64,000 bases of DNA from Stercorarius parasiticus (Eukaryota > Chordata > Aves > Charadriiformes > Stercorariidae): the NCBI GenBank assembly GCA_013396915.1, contig VWZL01003405.1, forward strand, positions 62,479-126,478. The letters run 5' to 3'. Numbering within the stretch: position 1 is the stretch's first letter; every line of letters begins with the position of its first letter. This document shows positions 60,901 through 64,000 of the stretch, piece after piece. The translations under genes were made by a program, and so were the position numbers. The notes under the pieces were generated by a model that was given only the letters and a program-made list of their open reading frames with translations, searched no databases and had not been told where the DNA came from.

Positions 60901-61078
60901 GCATGCAACCTATACCATACTAAACCAACTCAATTCTAAAGGCAGATGGATTTCAGGCAACCAGGGTTTCTTGCCCTATCCTGAATCTGGACTAGTTCTG
61001 CTGTCATGCAAAACAAAAAAATAAAAATAAAAAAAACTATGAAAACTTTAGCCACAGCTTTAATTACCAAATTTGCAG

Positions 61079-61666
61079 TTAATCCCAGGGGAGTTGGTGA
61101 CAGTCAGCACGCTGCAGGCAGCTGGGGCACCCAGCCCTCTATTCAGCACTGGTGAGACACCCTGGAGTGCTGCACCCAGCCCTGGGCTCCCCAGGACAAG
61201 AGGGACACACTGGAGGGAGTGCAGCAAAGGGCCAGGAAGATGATAAATGGTCTGGAGCACCTGACGGATGAGGAGAGGCTGGGAGAGCTGTGACTGTTCA
61301 GCCTGGAGAAGAGAAAGCTCGGGAGGATCTTATCAATGTGTATAAAAACCTGACGGGGGCAGTGAAGACAACAGCCAGAGTCTTCTCAAGGGAGCCCAGA
61401 GACAGGACAACAGGCACAAACTGAAATAAAGGAGATTCCACCTAAATACAAGAACAAAAAACCTGCCTTTTTTCCTGTGGGGTTGGTCAAACACCAGAAC
61501 GGGTTGCTTGGAAAGGGTGTGAAATCTCCACCCTTGGAGTTACACAAAACATAGCTGCCACGGTCCTGAGCAACCTGCTCTACTCGACCCCGCTTTTAGC
61601 ATGGGGGTGGACTACATGATCTCCAGAGGCGTCTTCCAACCTCAACTATTCTTTAATTCTATGATA
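61079..61666 (+). mobile_element. CR1 LINE 3' fragment, plus orientation, about 0.6 kb
   Basis: It reads, in order, 'cactggtgagacaccctgga', 'gtgctgcacccagccctggg', 'gccaggaagatgataaatgg', 'gaggagaggctgggagagct', 'ttcagcctggagaagagaaa', 'ggactacatgatctccagag', 'tcttccaacctcaactattc' and a final 'aattctatgatag'. This is the end of the CR1 reverse-transcriptase ORF2 region and 3' UTR. It is 5'-truncated and carries stops and small deletions, so it is inactive. It is the best-preserved CR1 copy in the window. Confidence 0.95.
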
Positions 61667-63684
61667 GCTACACAAAACTTCCCTGGTACCTGAGGAGTCA
61701 GCCACTACTTGCAGAAGCCTGACCACTACTGCAAGCACATCTGAACTTAAAACTCTGCAATAAAAGTGACTTGTTATTGCAACAGTGTTTTTGCATTTTA
61801 AATACAAAACTATCCCAAATTCCTCCTTTCAAATTATCTCCCTCACCTACACAGAAATTATACGATATTTTAAAGTTAAAACACCTGTTCTCATTTGCAT
61901 ATTCTTACGCAACTTTATAAATAGTAAACAAATAGGTTTGCTTTGCTCCAGAAGTTTGCAATATCCACCTTGCAAAATCTAAAACTAAAAATAGCACAAC
62001 AGATTGGTTTCATCACCTTTGTAGATCCTACAGATCTTTAATATGTAGCCTGCATAGCCTTTTTTTTTCCCCCCTTCAAGCAGAGTTGAGAGACTCTCAC
62101 TTCATTAGCAATCCCTTTCCCCCTGTCAGATGCAAGGGTGAGGAGGCCAAAATATCTCAGGCAGTATTAAGTTGTGTCCTAACTGAGACTTACTTTCTTG
62201 GGCTGGATATCTGAAAACAACGTTTCTGTATTTCTGGGCTCTGTGGCAGTTTGAAACTTCCTCAAACAATTTAAAAATCATTCAAACACCTTCTTATCAT
62301 AAAAGCCAAATATAAGTGAATTTTAAAAGTGCTCTACCACAAGTTTTCCTTTTTTAATAGGAAAAGAATATTGCAATTTAAAAGCAGATAACTTCAGAAA
62401 ACACGTGAAAACACAGTGTTCAAGGGTAAAGGTAGTTCCTTCACGTTGTTAAAGGCCCCCAAGAACATCAGTGAGCCATGAAGCTGGAGTCTTAACCTCT
62501 GACTTAACAATTAACCTTTTGTATCATAGAGTAGGACTGGCGTTTGTCAGGAAATATTTCTGTTTCGGTTCAACTGGAACACAGCATCAAAAAAGACAAA
62601 ATTTTCTAGAAAGCAAAGAAATAATATATTACTCTTTGCCTTTTCAAGAGTACTGATAGATTTATTCTTAAAAAATTAAAATAATTCTATTCCATTTCCA
62701 AACAATACTTTTCAGAAGGGGACTTGTTAAAAAAAAAAAAGTAGTTAGTTTTCAGATCAACCATCTGTCTTTTAAATACCTTTTAAATAATCATGATTCA
62801 AAAGAAGGGGCAGTCACATCCACTAAGATTTTTGAAACCACATTATAACCCATTGGTTGCATGTGCAGTTTTATTACAAATGTGATTTCCTGCATACCTC
62901 TTCAAAGTTAAACCCAGTTAATTTTTTTTTTCCCAACCATTAAGAAAAGTCTTAACACAATTAAAAATATATACGCTCTTTTCAATGTAAGAGTGATGGG
63001 TGGCTTCCGGTCTATTGGTCTATATGTTTTTTTTTTCTGTAAAGACTAAATACCAACAGCACGATATGCAGAGCCTTTGCAATGAAAGCATTCTTTCCCC
63101 CCTCTATAGTCAGCTTTGGTTCCGTCGTCCTTATCTCAGGGACAGCTCAAAATGTAATTTTCCAGCCTCTGCTAGAAAGCAGTCTCAAGCTCCAGAAAGG
63201 CCCACGTCTCAGAGACTGGTCATGGTGGTTTGGACAGCATAGGTACCAGCACCGCTATGCATTCCTGCATTCTTCACATTGCGCTCATGGACAAAAGCAG
63301 TGTACTGTCCCTCCGCAGCGCGGGTCCTCGGCGGGGCCCACGCGTCCCACGGGATTCCAACACGTTGACAGCGGTCGGCAGCGTCAAAGGGCCTGGATCG
63401 TTGGGGAGCGGGAGGGGGAACAATTAGTACATTGGTACGGATGAGAAGGAGGGTGGGAAAGTAACGCAAAGGTAAAGACAAGAAGATTGATGCAAAAAGG
63501 CAAGGAAAAAGGACATTGCTGGAAGGTAAACACTGAAGGAAAGAGGCATGCAAGTATACATGTACATGACGACACTGTCAAATAAACCCCTTTTCTGTGC
63601 AGTATCATGCGTATTTTTGCAGAAGTCTGAAATGACAAGTTAAGCTCTCTCATGTATACATTGTCTCCACTTACCAAATAGAAA

Positions 63685-63790
63685 GCACTTCATATTTCAA
63701 AGCACTTCACAAAACTGAGCAAGAACCATGCGGGTTTTACAGAGAAAATAATGTGATGGGGGCACAGACCTCCCAAGTACACAGGGCATT
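63685..63790 (-). repeat. Possible MIR/L2-like remnant
   Basis: 'tcaaagcacttcacaaaact' followed by 'gggttttacagagaaaataa' and 'gggcacagacctcccaagta' resembles the 'aagcactttacaa ... ttttacagatgaggaaactgaggcacag' block of MIR/L2 elements. Very diverged. Confidence 0.4.
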
Positions 63791-64000
63791 TTATTTGCAG
63801 GAAGCTGAAAGGGTTTAAGTGGCAGTTCTAGATGTACACCTGAAACAAGCATCTACAAGTAACAGCAGTTTTCAAAGTCAATGGAAAATGTAGATTCTAA
63901 TGCAAGTTAAAAGAAAAAGAAGAAAACAGAAACTCAGAAAAATAAGCATTACTGTGCAGCAGCAAACAGTAGAGCACACACAAATAATTCACAATTTTAA

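Larger units (their letters stand above)
58000..64000. other. Flank without confident exons
   Basis: No coding exon with paired splice sites could be supported here, although the 5' part of the minus-strand gene should continue in this direction. It contains one CR1 copy, a MIR-like remnant near 63.7 kb and a CpG-rich islet at about 63.31-63.42 kb. Confidence 0.5.

Noticed and set aside
1..64000. CRISPR arrays, operons, phage or other prokaryotic systems, tRNA and rRNA genes
   Set aside because: No direct-repeat arrays, no tightly packed ORFs and no cloverleaf or rRNA-like sequence were seen. All signals point to vertebrate nuclear DNA.

Overview
The window reads as nuclear DNA from a bird. 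It is AT-rich, has no operon structure, and carries short coding exons with GT/AG splice sites. Four fragments of the avian LINE CR1 are recognisable, one ending in the typical ATTCTATGAT-like 3' tail. Older MIR/L2-like fragments are scattered through it, there is one CpG island, and an 89-base assembly gap (19319-19407) lies inside that island. Most six-frame open frames here are chance frames. Real coding was recognised only where consecutive open exons share compatible splice phases.

Layout. 1-18.6 kb: no gene recognised; two CR1 fragments (about 6.72 and 15.65 kb) and old MIR/L2-like pieces. 18.7-19.75 kb: CpG island, probably a promoter, interrupted by the gap. 19.8-29.4 kb: AT-rich, no coding exon found; possibly the first intron of the next gene. 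29.4-38.1 kb, plus strand: a complete-looking kelch-repeat gene with seven coding exons, 455 codons plus stop. It has a leader with two short upstream ORFs, a large last exon and a convincing poly(A) signal. 38.1-45.9 kb: a GC-rich patch, a candidate conserved non-coding block (39.45-40.15 kb) and the probable long 3' UTR of the next gene. 45.9-57.5 kb, minus strand: the 3' part of a second gene, with ten exons whose reading frame passes cleanly through every junction, plus one or two likely further upstream exons. It encodes an acidic, low-complexity, probably disordered C-terminal region that I could not assign to a named family. 58-64 kb: no confident exon; one 0.6 kb CR1 fragment and a small CpG-rich islet.

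The two genes converge tail to tail, with stop codons about 9.1 kb apart. The kelch protein should form a beta-propeller scaffold. The minus-strand protein carries short motifs resembling clathrin boxes (LVDLLD, LIDF). Nothing in the sequence shows that the two proteins work together.

I saw no tRNA, rRNA, CRISPR or prokaryote-type system. The points most worth following are the identity of the two genes, the repeated phase-1 intron position in the kelch repeats, the uORF leader, frame-preserving small exons in the minus-strand gene, and the possible enhancer and CTCF-like sites.
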